Numbered from the stretch's first letter, positions 39,381 to 48,968 are shown. The stretch: 64,000 bases of DNA from Thiothrix eikelboomii (GCF_900167255.1 NZ_FUYB01000014.1:45230-109229); one strand, 5' to 3'. Notes: generated by a model from the sequence alone, not told the origin. Made by a program: numbers and translations.

Positions 39381-40163
39381 ATGAGTTCACTAAAAACACC
39401 TCTGGTTGAAATGCGTGACATTTCTATCTCTTTCGGTGGTATTCATGCGGTTGATCATGCCTCAGCCGATCTCTATCAAGGCGAAGTCGTGGCCTTATTG
39501 GGGCATAATGGAGCGGGTAAATCGACCTTTATTAAGATTCTCTCTGGTGCGTATAAACGCGATGGTGGGAAGATTTTTGTTAATGGCCAAGAAGCCACGA
39601 TTAATAACCCCCGCGACGCTAAAGGCTATGGGATTGAAACCATTTATCAAACCCTTGCTTTAGCTGACAATGTGGATACAGCGGCTAATCTTTATCTAGG
39701 TCGGGAATTAAGAACGGCTTGGGGTACTTTAGACGATGTAGCGATGGAAGCTGAAGCCCGCAAAGTCATGGGGCGTTTAAATCCACGCTTCCAACGCTTC
39801 AAAGAACCCGTCAAGGCCTTGTCAGGGGGGCAAAGGCAGTCTGTCGCGATTGCACGCGCTATTCTGTTTAATGCACGGATTCTGATTATGGATGAACCGA
39901 CCGCTGCTTTAGGTCCACAAGAAACGGCACAGGTCGGTGAGTTGATTAAACAGCTGAAAGCCGATGGGATTGGCATCTTCCTAATTAGCCATGATATTCA
40001 CGATGTGTTTGATTTAGCTGATCGCGTGACCGTCATGAAAAATGGTCAAGTGGTAGGTACTGCGCATGTGAATGATGTCACTAAAGATGAAGTATTGGGC
40101 ATGATTATTCTTGGTAAATGCCCTCCCGGTGCTATTCCAGGGCCGGGAGCTAGCAATTCATAA
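39381..40163 (+). CDS. Sugar ABC transporter ATP-binding protein (single-domain)
   Basis: The 260-residue ATPase has Walker [10 protein letters not shown], signature LSGGQRQSV and Walker [12 protein letters not shown], then ISHDIHDVF. It is half the length of E. coli XylG, which has two fused ATPase domains. Single-domain partners occur in fructose/xylose importers of other bacteria, so it probably works as a homodimer. It follows xylH by 15 bases with GGAGG before the ATG, and a strong terminator ends the operon. Confidence 0.9.
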   Translation: MSSLKTPLVEMRDISISFGGIHAVDHASADLYQGEVVALLGHNGAGKSTFIKILSGAYKRDGGKIFVNGQEATINNPRDAKGYGIETIYQTLALADNVDTAANLYLGRELRTAWGTLDDVAMEAEARKVMGRLNPRFQRFKEPVKALSGGQRQSVAIARAILFNARILIMDEPTAALGPQETAQVGELIKQLKADGIGIFLISHDIHDVFDLADRVTVMKNGQVVGTAHVNDVTKDEVLGMIILGKCPPGAIPGPGASNS

Positions 40164-40214
40164 TTCATCTATCACCCTGCATCCTCTAATTCATTATAGT
40201 TTCTCCTGTACTAC

Positions 40215-40245
40215 TCCCTAGCTAAATAGCTAGGGAGCTTTTTTG
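40215..40245 (+). terminator. Intrinsic terminator of the xylose importer operon
   Basis: CTCCCTAGC (40215-40223) pairs with GCTAGGGAG (40230-40238) around a 6-base loop, followed by CTTTTTT. This is a textbook rho-independent terminator. Confidence 0.85.
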
Positions 40246-40331
40246 TATTGAAAAGCTTCACAACAGCTAACTTGTATTTATACCGCCTTCTCCACACAAT
40301 ACAGGTTTTACTGACCACGGAAGCTGTTGAC

Positions 40332-41495
40332 ATGAAACATATTCTCTTAATAACTGCATGGATGCCTTTATCTGCCCTCGCGGCTGATCTAGATACCGTT
40401 TATTTTTACCAGACCCCGACCCCTGAACTAGCCAGTACCCATTCAAGCCAAGCCTATACGAATCCCCTGCCCGCACCGGATACCTCCAATCTAGAGCCGG
40501 ATGGAACACCCAAAAACACTCAAGCAGGCGCTTCAACTGAAGCAGCTAGCCGTGCTTATGGTCGATACTCGGTACCATTTACCGCTAAGCGCGTCTCTGC
40601 CGCCGTCACTAGTGCCGTATCATCCGACTCCAATGCTTATTTAAGTGCTAGTTTCCCCTACAGTGCCATTGGTAAGCTGACCTTTCAGGTCGGTGGCATC
40701 AGTGCTCATTGCTCGGCCAGTGTGATTCTTAAAAGTGTCATTGTTACTGCCGCTCATTGTATGCAGGACTACGGCGCCGGCGCTGATCGCTTTGATTCGC
40801 ATGTATTTAGACCCGCTAGCTACGAAGGCAGCAGCCCTTATGGTGAATGGACACCATTAGCCGCTGTTTGGCCAAATACTTGGACTAAAGGTACTGAAGT
40901 AGGCAGTGGCTCTGCCGTGGATAATGATTTAGCCGTGATGATTTTAGCGAAAAATGCCTCAGGTCAGTTTATTAGTGATCTCGTAGGAGGGCATTTAAAT
41001 TACGGTTGGAATAATTATTCATTTATTAATAGCAAACGAACGGGCAATATCTGGACCGCTGCGGTAACAACTTTAGGCTATCCCGGCTTATTAGATGAGG
41101 GCGCGATCATGCAACGCAGCGATGGCCCTAGTTATCTGACCACGATTGCTGATGCACATCAAATTTATCAAGGCAGCACCTTTACAGGCGGTTCAAGTGG
41201 TGGCCCTTGGGTCGTCAATTTCGGTTATGAAAATCCAAGTTTCAGTGATGGCTCAGGGGTAGGACATAAAGCCAAAGCCAATGTCGTAATCGGTGTGACC
41301 TCTTGGGGTAGCGCTGACCCGAACCAACCGAAAGATAATTATTCATCTCAGTTTACCCAGAACAAGCGCTACCCTAAAGCCGATTATGGTGGCTTTGGTG
41401 CTGGGAATATTGCGGCACTATTAAATACAGCCTGCTCTAAAAAGCCCAGAGGTAGCACACAAACTTTTAAGCAATTAGGTTATTGCGACCAGTAA
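40332..41495 (+). CDS. Secreted trypsin-like serine protease
   Basis: The protein of 387 residues starts at ATG 40332 with a signal peptide (MKHILLITAWMPLSALAAD). The S1 catalytic triad is visible: His in VTAAHCMQ, Asp in DNDLAVMIL and Ser in GGSSGGPWVV. A Ser/Ala-rich pro-region of about 100 residues precedes the protease domain. TTLGYPG and an N-terminal SVILKSVIVTAAHC resemble V8/glutamyl-endopeptidase-like S1 enzymes. The frame extends to 40248, but that adds a non-signal leader. Confidence 0.85.
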   Translation: MKHILLITAWMPLSALAADLDTVYFYQTPTPELASTHSSQAYTNPLPAPDTSNLEPDGTPKNTQAGASTEAASRAYGRYSVPFTAKRVSAAVTSAVSSDSNAYLSASFPYSAIGKLTFQVGGISAHCSASVILKSVIVTAAHCMQDYGAGADRFDSHVFRPASYEGSSPYGEWTPLAAVWPNTWTKGTEVGSGSAVDNDLAVMILAKNASGQFISDLVGGHLNYGWNNYSFINSKRTGNIWTAAVTTLGYPGLLDEGAIMQRSDGPSYLTTIADAHQIYQGSTFTGGSSGGPWVVNFGYENPSFSDGSGVGHKAKANVVIGVTSWGSADPNQPKDNYSSQFTQNKRYPKADYGGFGAGNIAALLNTACSKKPRGSTQTFKQLGYCDQ

Positions 41496-41521
41496 CTCTG
41501 GTCAATTAGGTAGAGGGTCAG

Positions 41522-41549
41522 GGATTAATAGCTTAGCTATTGATCCTTT
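41522..41549 (+). terminator. Terminator-like hairpin after the protease gene
   Basis: GGATTAATAGC (41522-41532) pairs with GCTATTGATCC (41536-41546) with one G-T pair, followed by TTTA. It ends the protease transcript and reaches the stop codon of the convergent heptad-repeat gene. Confidence 0.55.
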
Positions 41550-43872
41550 AAAGGATGTCTAAAAGGCGTAAGCCCCAGAAAAAAATAAAACTACTGATTA
41601 AGCCCGCTAAACTACCTTTGATAAAAACGGTTTGGGTTGAGCCAACATATTTGACGACCGCTTTATCGAGCTTGTCTAATTGCCGATCACGCTGGCCAAT
41701 GATTAAATCCCGTTGATGCACTTGATCATCCCGATGAGTGATTTGTGCGCGTAAGGCAGCCAGTTCACCATCTAAATGTTGGATATGCAAACTCAACTCT
41801 TGGATTTTTTCATCGCGACGGCGAATATGCGCCTCTTTCGCGACGATGGACTGATCACGATCATGAATGGTAGCATCGCGTAACCGCAAGGCATTATCCC
41901 GCTCTTTAATTTCTAGCTCACGGGCCGCCAATTGCGTATCGCGTTTTTCAATTTGGCGATCACGCTCCGCAACCATCGTGTCGCGCTCGGCAATCGCCGC
42001 ATCACGCTCACGGACAATTTCTTCCTGACGCTGTAAATCTTTCGTGCGCTGTTCTAACTGGGCATCACGCTCGGCAATCGCTGAATCGCGTTCAGCCAGT
42101 GTCTCCTCCCGCATCGCAAGCATTTCATCCCGATCTTGAATGGTTTGATCACGAATTTGCAACTGTACATCACGCTCAGCCAAACACTGATCACGCATGT
42201 GCACATCCAGCTGCAAATTACGCACTTGCTCATCACGCCGCCGGATTTCCTCATCCCGCTCGCCAAGGGTGGTTTCACGAGTTTTTAAATGCTCACCTAG
42301 ACTCGTGACTTGCTTATCACGCTCAGTGATACTGTGATCGCGCTCTTTGATCGACGTATCACGGGTAAGAATTTGCTGGTCACGTTTTTGAATACCTTCA
42401 TCGCGCTGCTGCAGGGCTGCATCCCGCTCAGACAAGGTTTTATCCCGCCCTGCGAGCATTTCATCGCGCTCTTGCAACTGCGCATTTAGAGCAATAATAC
42501 TATTATCACGCTCGAGAATATGGGTATCGCGCTCTTTAACAGTATCGTCACGGCTCTTGACTTGCGCATCACGCAATTGAATCTGTTTATCACGCTCACG
42601 CAACTGTAGATCTTGTGCCGTAATCCGCTGATCACGCTCACGGACTGACAAATCGCGGTCACGAATCGTTTGCTCACGCTCGGCTAAACTGCTATCCCGT
42701 TCTTTGAGTTGATAATCACGCTCTTTGATTTGCTGATCACGCTCCACCACGTCCTGATCAGTTTTCTGAATACGCTCATCGCGCAAAGCCAATTGCCGAT
42801 CACGAGTTGTGATTTGCAGATCACGATCTTGCAGGTGGTCTTCAAGACTCTCAATTGAGCTGAGATAATCATAGTTTTTTTGGTCACGGGTCAGAATAGC
42901 CTGATCCCGTTCGGCAACACTTCGATCTCGCTCTGCCAAAGCTTGATCGCGTTCAGTCAGCTGTTTATCCCGCTCATAGACGGTTAAATCCCGCGCTTCT
43001 AATTGCTTTTGCTGAATCACTAAGCGCTGATCACGTTCACCGATTAAAGCCTCTTTTTCGCCAATCCATTGTTCGCGCTGTTTAATCGCCCCTTCACGCT
43101 CTTGCAGGCTAGTATTCGTCGCCTCCATATGGCGCTGAATTTCCTCTACCCGCAAATCACGCTCTGCCACTTGGCGATCACGCTCCATCAAATGCTGGTC
43201 ACGCTTAGCAATTTGATGATCACGCTCTTTAATTAATTTTTCTTGCTCTAGGGTTTGGCGGGCACGCTCTTGAATCAGCTGATCACGCTCTTGAATCTGT
43301 TGCTCTTTTTTGGAAATAGTTTCATCACGACTTTGGACTAAACGATCTTTATTTTGCACCGCCTGATCGAAACGCAACAACGAACGGTCTTTATCTTCCA
43401 TATTGCGGTCGCGCTGCTCAATCAGGGTTTCTTTTTCTTGAATGAGCTTTTCATAGGTCACTAACTTATTTTCTAGACCCTTAATCCGCTCTTCCCTACC
43501 CTGTAATAAGCCCTCACGTTGATACAGTTGCTCATCTTTGGCGTGTAAATGCGCATCACGTTTTTGTAACAACTCTTCTTTAGCCGCGAGTTCACGGGCA
43601 TGACGAGCAATCAACTCGTCTTTTTCAATGAGAAGGCTACTGAGTTTAGCGAGTTGAGTATCACGCTCATCAATGCGGGCATCACGCACCCGTACATGGC
43701 CATCTTTTTCCAAGAGGATGCCGGTCATGTTCTGCACAAAAGCATCGCGCTCGCTCAGGCGTTGTTGTAAGCCCAGCACAATATTTTTCAGCGACTGCTT
43801 GTCAGCGGCAGTAAGATATACATTCGTATCCAGTTTTTTGTATATCTCTTTGTCCAATTCTTCCATGTTCAT
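41548..43872 (-). CDS. Tail-anchored protein of about 100 coiled-coil heptads
   Basis: The protein of about 774 residues is almost wholly a run of 7-residue units of the form xRDxxIx or ERDQxIx, from about residue 50 to 700, predicting one very long, highly charged coiled coil. It ends in a hydrophobic helix (GLISSFIFFWGLRLLDIL), so it is a C-terminal tail anchor with the rod in the cytoplasm. The first 40 residues (ELDKEIYKKLDTNVYLTAADKQ) are non-repetitive. ATG at 43872 is favoured by AGGA six bases upstream. No homologous function is recognised; a structural or spacer role is a guess. At DNA level the units carry a very dense set of TGATCA/GATC sites. Confidence 0.8.
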   Translation of the reverse strand: MNMEELDKEIYKKLDTNVYLTAADKQSLKNIVLGLQQRLSERDAFVQNMTGILLEKDGHVRVRDARIDERDTQLAKLSSLLIEKDELIARHARELAAKEELLQKRDAHLHAKDEQLYQREGLLQGREERIKGLENKLVTYEKLIQEKETLIEQRDRNMEDKDRSLLRFDQAVQNKDRLVQSRDETISKKEQQIQERDQLIQERARQTLEQEKLIKERDHQIAKRDQHLMERDRQVAERDLRVEEIQRHMEATNTSLQEREGAIKQREQWIGEKEALIGERDQRLVIQQKQLEARDLTVYERDKQLTERDQALAERDRSVAERDQAILTRDQKNYDYLSSIESLEDHLQDRDLQITTRDRQLALRDERIQKTDQDVVERDQQIKERDYQLKERDSSLAEREQTIRDRDLSVRERDQRITAQDLQLRERDKQIQLRDAQVKSRDDTVKERDTHILERDNSIIALNAQLQERDEMLAGRDKTLSERDAALQQRDEGIQKRDQQILTRDTSIKERDHSITERDKQVTSLGEHLKTRETTLGERDEEIRRRDEQVRNLQLDVHMRDQCLAERDVQLQIRDQTIQDRDEMLAMREETLAERDSAIAERDAQLEQRTKDLQRQEEIVRERDAAIAERDTMVAERDRQIEKRDTQLAARELEIKERDNALRLRDATIHDRDQSIVAKEAHIRRRDEKIQELSLHIQHLDGELAALRAQITHRDDQVHQRDLIIGQRDRQLDKLDKAVVKYVGSTQTVFIKGSLAGLISSFIFFWGLRLLDIL

Positions 43873-43975
43873 CATTATTCCTATTGGCAAAAGACAGCGC
43901 TGCACCACTGTTAGGCGTATCTAGGGAATTTTGGCACAGATATTGATCTTTCGCCACGAACAAACCTGCTTAAAC

Positions 43976-44920
43976 TCAGTTCTCTGACTCAAAACCGGGA
44001 ATCGGCCCTGAGCCAACGCTGCGCATATTACGACTACGGATCACGGGCTGGTGCACTGATACTCGGCTTTCTCGCCAGACCATCAAGATACCCGCTGTAA
44101 TCGTAATCGTCGCCCCTAGCATCGTGAAAGTATCAACCGCCTCATTGAAAAACACACTACCAAAAATAGTCGCCCAGATAATCTGGCTGTATTGCATAGG
44201 TGCAACCACCGCTGCAGGTGCATTCCGATAACCGGTCAAAAGCAACAGCTGGCCTAGTAAAGCCAAGACTCCCAGCAAAAACATTAAACATAAATCGACC
44301 AAAGGCATGGGTTTATACACGAAATATAATAAACAGCCTGAAGTGATAATATTCAAAATTAAGGGGCTAAGAATTAAGGTGGCTGAGATTTCTTGTCGAC
44401 CAATTTTACGAGAAATAACCGCCGCTCCAGCACCACAAAACGCGGACAAAGCACCCAATAAATGCCCTAATTCTAAGCGTTGGGGCGTAGGTCTGAGCAC
44501 GACGAGCACACCAATCAAACCTAAAATAATCAATACCGCTCGCCCAGCCTGTAATCGCTCACCTAAGAACGGGACGGCTAACAAGGAAATCAGTACGGGG
44601 GTAGTAAACAGCAAGACATACACCTGCACCAACGGCAACCTAGAAAAAGCCATAAAAGCAAAACACAAAGCCCCTACCATGAGCGCCGCACGCAGAAATA
44701 CTAGCCAAGGATGCACTGGACGCAAGGATAAAGCGCGGGCATCCGCCAACCTGACGAGGGAAAAGGGTAAATAACTAAATAGCATAGCAAAAAAAATGAT
44801 TTGAAATACCGAATAATCACTCAACACTTTGACTAAGGCATCATGTACAGAGAACACCGCATAGCCCAGTAAAGAAATCAGTAAGCCACGCAAAACCAAG
44901 GAATTATTTGTAATAGTCAT
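43976..44920 (-). CDS. EamA/DMT family transporter
   Basis: The 314-residue protein has ten hydrophobic helices in two EamA repeats (FSVHDALVKVLSDYSVFQIIFFAML; LLGALSAFCGAGAAVISRKIG). This drug/metabolite superfamily exports amino acids, metabolites or S-adenosylmethionine; the substrate cannot be inferred. The C-terminal 30 residues are hydrophilic. A terminator-like hairpin lies 64 bases upstream. Confidence 0.85.
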   Translation of the reverse strand: MTITNNSLVLRGLLISLLGYAVFSVHDALVKVLSDYSVFQIIFFAMLFSYLPFSLVRLADARALSLRPVHPWLVFLRAALMVGALCFAFMAFSRLPLVQVYVLLFTTPVLISLLAVPFLGERLQAGRAVLIILGLIGVLVVLRPTPQRLELGHLLGALSAFCGAGAAVISRKIGRQEISATLILSPLILNIITSGCLLYFVYKPMPLVDLCLMFLLGVLALLGQLLLLTGYRNAPAAVVAPMQYSQIIWATIFGSVFFNEAVDTFTMLGATITITAGILMVWRESRVSVHQPVIRSRNMRSVGSGPIPGFESEN

Positions 44921-44975
44921 GATGAAAATCGTTTGTTACACGGAAGCGGCTCAGTCAAGTAACTAACGAGAGCCT

Positions 44976-45013
44976 AAAGAACAAAGCCCTCACAGAAGCA
45001 TCTGTCAGGGCTT
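44976..45013 (-). terminator. Terminator-like hairpin in the leader of the DMT transporter gene
   Basis: On the reverse strand AAGCCCT-C-ACAG (44984-44995) pairs with CTGT-C-AGGGCTT (45002-45013) with one mismatch and is followed by TTTGTTCTTT. It lies upstream of the transporter start, so it is either an attenuator or the end of an unseen short transcript. Confidence 0.5.
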
Positions 45014-45279
45014 AGTTGGAGTCAATGTTTATACGCATAGTATAAAACTGACGATGGTTCAAAAACTAGCTTTATTCGCAGCGACTGCCGTTAGTGCTTA
45101 AGCCTCTGCAAGGTTTTTGCTCTCAGCTACTTCTAATCACTTCTGTTATATTGTTAAATCAATCTCCTCTTGGAGAGCTTGAGATTTGATTTTGATTGCA
45201 TTTCCTATCTATCTCAGGCTAGAGCTTGAGGGCTAAGCACTCAGTACTATGTAAATTTTAACTACTTGGAGTCACAGTT
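45014..45279. other. Intergenic region before pntAA with a 15-codon signal-like ORF
   Basis: A plus-strand mini-frame at 45054-45101 encodes MVQKLALFAATAVSA and stops, like a signal peptide cut off at its cleavage site. It may be a leader peptide or the remnant of a lost secreted protein. The rest should hold the pnt promoter; an exact site is not assigned. Confidence 0.35.
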
Positions 45280-46407
45280 ATGCCATTGAAAATTGCAGCC
45301 GCTAAAGAGCGTGCTGCTGGCGAACGTCGTGTCGCTATTGATCCGTCTATTATCAATAAACTCAAACAATTAGGACTTGAAGTACTGATTGAACGAGGAG
45401 CTGGTTCAGCAGCGCAAATTGAGGACAGCGCTTATCAAGGCGTAACACTGATTGATTCAGCGTCGAACCTTTACCAGCAAGCGGATATTGTTCTGAAAGT
45501 ACAAGCGCCTACGACTGAAGAAGTCGCACAAATGAAAGCAGGCAGTGTTCTAATCGGTGCACTTAATCCATACAATAATCTGGAACTCATCAAAGCTTTA
45601 CGTGATAAGAAAATCACCAGTTATGCGATGGAATTGATCCCACGTATCTCGCGGGCGCAGTCGATGGATATTCTCTCTTCACAAGCCGCTGTTGCGGGCT
45701 ATAAAGCAGCGATTATGGGAGCTGACTTATCCACGCGTTTTTTCCCCATGCTCACCACCGCTGCCGGTACAATCCGCCCGGCTAAAGTCATTGTGATCGG
45801 CGCAGGCGTCGCTGGCTTACAAGCAATTGCAACCGCACGGCGCTTAGGGGCAATGGTCGAGGCTTATGATGTACGCTCAGCGACTAAAGAGCAGGTGCAA
45901 TCTTTGGGGGCAAAATTCATCGAATTAGGCATTAGTGCAGAAGGTGCCGGAGGCTACGCTCGCGAATTGACCGATGAGGAAAAACGGAAGCAGCAAGAAG
46001 AACTAGCCAAGCATATTGCTAGCGCTGATGTTTTAATCACTACGGCCGCTGTACCGGGTCGTCCTTCGCCGAAAATTATTCCCGACTCCACCGTAGCGGG
46101 TATGAAAAAAGGCGCGGTCATTATTGATCTAGCCGCCGAAGGGGGAGGCAACTGTAGTTTAAGTCAGCCCGGTGCAACAATTGAGCACCAAGGCGTGATT
46201 ATTCATGCCCCATTAAATGTCGCTAGCCAAGTTCCCGTCCATGCCAGTGAAATGTATGCCAAAAACCTACTTAATTTTCTCACACTGATGATTAAGAACG
46301 GTGAATACCAAGCTGATTTTAATGATGAAGTTATTGCAGGTGCTTGTTTAACACGTGATGGCCTAGTCGTTAATGAAGCCTTACGTAAACTCGTAGAAGG
46401 AGCTTAA
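45280..46407 (+). CDS. pntAA: NAD(P) transhydrogenase subunit alpha part 1 (dI)
   Basis: This is the NAD-binding domain I of proton-translocating transhydrogenase, which makes NADPH from NADH using the proton gradient. AAKERAAGERRVAIDP at the start, the RQD-loop region (IPRISRAQSMDILSSQA) and GAGVAGLQAIATARRLGAMVEAYDVR are diagnostic. At 375 residues it is a separate subunit, so the enzyme is of the three-polypeptide type. A GGAG Shine-Dalgarno lies before the ATG. Confidence 0.95.
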   Translation: MPLKIAAAKERAAGERRVAIDPSIINKLKQLGLEVLIERGAGSAAQIEDSAYQGVTLIDSASNLYQQADIVLKVQAPTTEEVAQMKAGSVLIGALNPYNNLELIKALRDKKITSYAMELIPRISRAQSMDILSSQAAVAGYKAAIMGADLSTRFFPMLTTAAGTIRPAKVIVIGAGVAGLQAIATARRLGAMVEAYDVRSATKEQVQSLGAKFIELGISAEGAGGYARELTDEEKRKQQEELAKHIASADVLITTAAVPGRPSPKIIPDSTVAGMKKGAVIIDLAAEGGGNCSLSQPGATIEHQGVIIHAPLNVASQVPVHASEMYAKNLLNFLTLMIKNGEYQADFNDEVIAGACLTRDGLVVNEALRKLVEGA

Positions 46408-46409
46408 GA

Positions 46410-46706
46410 ATGGATGGTTTTACCGCGCTTTATATCTTTATGCTTGCGGCCTTCACGGGCTACGAAGTCATCTCCAAAGTTCCAGTGATCTTGCATACAC
46501 CGCTGATGTCCGGCTCAAATTTCGTGCATGGCATTGTGTTAGTCGGTGCCATGGTTGCCTTAGGCCAAGCCGATACGGGTACAGAAATGTTCATCGGCTT
46601 TATTGCGGTGTTGTTAGCAGCAGGCAATGCGGTCGGCGGTTATGTGGTGACTGAACGGATGCTCGGTATGTTTAAAACTAGCCAGAAAGGAGCGAGCAAA
46701 GCATGA
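46410..46706 (+). CDS. pntAB: NAD(P) transhydrogenase subunit alpha part 2 (membrane)
   Basis: This 98-residue subunit holds three membrane helices of domain II (LYIFMLAAFTGYEVISKVP; FVHGIVLVGAMVALG; FIGFIAVLLAAGNAVGGYVVTERMLGMF). It starts 2 bases after pntAA and overlaps pntB by 4 bases, so the three genes are translated as one unit. Confidence 0.94.
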   Translation: MDGFTALYIFMLAAFTGYEVISKVPVILHTPLMSGSNFVHGIVLVGAMVALGQADTGTEMFIGFIAVLLAAGNAVGGYVVTERMLGMFKTSQKGASKA

Positions 46707-48082
46707 ATAATTTGATTGTTAATCTTTCTTATTTCATTGCCGCTGTTTTATTTATCTATGGTCTAAAACAAATGGCCTCACCCAATAATGCGCGTAGTGG
46801 CATTCAATGGGCAGGCGCTGGCATGGTGCTAGCAACGGTGATTACCTTTATCAATCCTGCGATTCATGGCAATTATATTTTAATGATTCTTGGCATCGGC
46901 ATCGGCGGCGGAATTGCTTGGTATACCGGTAAACGAGTGGCGATGACAGATATGCCACAAATGATTGCACTCTATAATGGCATGGGTGGTGGTGCAGCCG
47001 CAGCCATTGCTGCCGTGGAATTATTAAAGCGCCATGAATTACCGTTTAGTGTGCAATTGTTGGCGGTATTAGGGGCTTTAATTGGTAGCGTCGCGTTCTC
47101 TGGTTCGTTAATTGCTTTCGCTAAACTCCAAGGTATTAAAGCTTTTAGTGGAGTCATTCGCTTTAAGAATCAGCAAATGGTTAACGCTGCATTGTTTGGC
47201 CTCACGGTGCTGCTTGGTTTGGTGATTGCGTTTAGTGGTACTGAATACAGCTTATTCACCCTCTTTATCTTCTTCCTGTTGGCTTTGATTTTTGGCGTCA
47301 TGATGACCTTACCGATTGGTGGGGCAGATATGCCGGTGGTAATTTCGCTGTACAACGCACTCACTGGTTTAGCAGTCGGTTTTGAAGGCTATGTGTTAGG
47401 CAATCCTGCAATGATGATTGCAGGTATTGTCGTTGGCTCAGCGGGTACTTTACTCACTCAGCTAATGGCCAAGGCCATGAATCGGCCTATTTCTAATGTA
47501 CTCTTTAGCCAATTCGGTGGGAGTACAGGTGAGGCACAGGCAGTAACTGGCAGCATGAAAGCGATAGAAACCCCAGATGCCGCCATCATGATGGCCTTCG
47601 CCGAGAAAGTCATTATTATTCCAGGCTATGGCATGGCAGTGGCACAAGCTCAGCATAAAATCCAAGAGCTGACTAAGCTACTCACGGAGCGGGGGGTAAA
47701 AGTCAAATTTGCTATCCACCCTGTAGCCGGGCGTATGCCGGGGCATATGAACGTGCTCTTGGCTGAAGCAGGCGTGCCTTATGATTTGATCTATGACTTG
47801 GACGAAATCAATGAAGAATTCGCCACCGCTGATGTAGCCTTAGTTATCGGTGCGAATGATGTGGTCAATCCAGTCGCACGTACTGATCCGAATAGCCCGA
47901 TTTATGGTATGCCCATTTTGAATGCTGACTACGCGAAAAACGTTATTGTGATTAAACGTGGCCAAGGTGCGGGCTTCTCAGGGGTTGAAAATCACCTATT
48001 CTTCGCAGATAACTGCCGCATGTTGTATGGCGATGGGCAGAAAGTGGCGAGTGATTTAATCAACGCTGTTAAAGAGTTTTAA
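46703..48082 (+). CDS. pntB: NAD(P) transhydrogenase subunit beta
   Basis: The 459-residue subunit has about nine membrane helices (domain II) and the C-terminal NADP-binding domain III, with PGYGMAVAQAQH, AIHPVAGRMPGHMNVLLAEA, VIGANDVVNPVA and KRGQGAGFSGVEN. Length and motifs are normal. The gene ends the operon and is followed by a strong hairpin terminator. It is also the last clear core gene before the mobile element. Confidence 0.95.
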   Translation: MNNLIVNLSYFIAAVLFIYGLKQMASPNNARSGIQWAGAGMVLATVITFINPAIHGNYILMILGIGIGGGIAWYTGKRVAMTDMPQMIALYNGMGGGAAAAIAAVELLKRHELPFSVQLLAVLGALIGSVAFSGSLIAFAKLQGIKAFSGVIRFKNQQMVNAALFGLTVLLGLVIAFSGTEYSLFTLFIFFLLALIFGVMMTLPIGGADMPVVISLYNALTGLAVGFEGYVLGNPAMMIAGIVVGSAGTLLTQLMAKAMNRPISNVLFSQFGGSTGEAQAVTGSMKAIETPDAAIMMAFAEKVIIIPGYGMAVAQAQHKIQELTKLLTERGVKVKFAIHPVAGRMPGHMNVLLAEAGVPYDLIYDLDEINEEFATADVALVIGANDVVNPVARTDPNSPIYGMPILNADYAKNVIVIKRGQGAGFSGVENHLFFADNCRMLYGDGQKVASDLINAVKEF

Positions 48083-48168
48083 CTGCGCTGTTAAATCCAG
48101 CCAAGGACATCTTCCCTCGCTGAAGTGAGGGAGGATCTAAAGCGGGTAGGTTAGCAAAATGCAAACAA

Positions 48169-48204
48169 AAAAGCCCTTGCAGATTGCGTCCTGCAAGGGC
48201 TTTT
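48169..48204 (+). terminator. Intrinsic terminator after pntB
   Basis: AAAAGCCCTTGCAG (48169-48182) pairs perfectly with CTGCAAGGGCTTTT (48191-48204) around 8 bases. The A and T flanks make it usable on both strands. The mobile element presumably begins to its right. Confidence 0.85.
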
Positions 48205-48554
48205 AGGACAGTATGCAACGGCATACTACAATATTTTGGTAGGCATAATTGCAACTGAAAAACCATCATAACTCCTTGCTTTATAAACAAACTCGCTTAC
48301 TCAAGTAACCAGCGTATACACAAAGATATACACAATTAAAAGTTTACCCCCTCCTCTACTTCTCCAATAGCGCTGGTTTCAATCTGGAATGGATTCCAAG
48401 TTTAGGAATTGAACAACTAACGGTCAAAGCATTCAGGGCAACCGGGCTTTTCACTATTTTTCTGATTGATCTTCTAGTTTTGAACGATTTTGAAGAAGGA
48501 TAACGGTAAAAAGCAGGCTTCAAAAAAAATAAACTTTCTCTAGCGTGGGAACTA
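48205..48554. other. Left border zone of the mobile element, no gene recognised
   Basis: These 350 bases separate the pntB terminator from the iteron cluster. No coding frame is convincing; an 83-codon reverse-strand frame (48356-48607) has no domain or Shine-Dalgarno. The left attachment site should lie here, but I could not match any stretch to the integrase end of the element. Confidence 0.4.
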
Positions 48555-48956
48555 GGTAATAAAGGTAATATCGCTTTTTTTGTGCAATGCATATCTTTAA
48601 AAATCAATAAGATAGATCACCTAAAAATATTACCTTTTTAGGGTAATAACAGGGTAATACGACGGTAATATGAGGTAATTTTAGAGGGTAATATTATTAC
48701 CCTAATATTACCTTTTTTATTACCCTATAAGTATATGATTTATATAAGAAAAAAGACGATATTACCTTTATTACCTATTTCCCACACATAAGACAAAGTT
48801 TTTGATTTTCCAAGAATCAATGACTTACGAGCGTTTTTCAGATCCTGAAAATTATCTTGACAAGCTAAGTCTAAAAAAAAGATCAGTTTGCTGAATTTTT
48901 ATTCATATTAACTATATGATTTATCTAATAAAAATTAGATTATTACCTTTATTACC
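48555..48956. repeat. Iteron cluster of GGTAATA / TATTACC, probable replication origin
   Basis: The 7-mer GGTAATA occurs at 48555, 48564, 48642, 48653, 48664 and 48687 (GGTAATT at 48674). Its complement TATTACC occurs at 48628, 48695, 48706, 48718, 48760, 48769, 48941 and 48950. Steps of 11 bases (642-653-664; 695-706) keep copies on one DNA face. A perfect 19-base palindrome lies at 48685-48703. The zone is very AT-rich and follows the primase-helicase gene, the place of the origin in phage-inducible islands. Confidence 0.75.
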
Positions 48957-48968
48957 CTTTTCCCACGC
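48731..48968. repeat. Imperfect 55-base direct repeat inside the origin zone
   Basis: 48731-48787 and 48913-48968 share TATATGATTTAT, an AT spacer, the paired TATTACCTTTATTACC and TTTCCCAC. The copies are about 182 bases apart and each carries two iterons spaced 9 bases. Confidence 0.6.

Noticed and set aside
42054..43924. Frames on both strands across the heptad-repeat gene
   Set aside because: They are shadows of the repetitive DNA.
48356..48607. 83-codon ORF left of the iterons
   Set aside because: No domain, poor start context, and it runs into the iteron zone.
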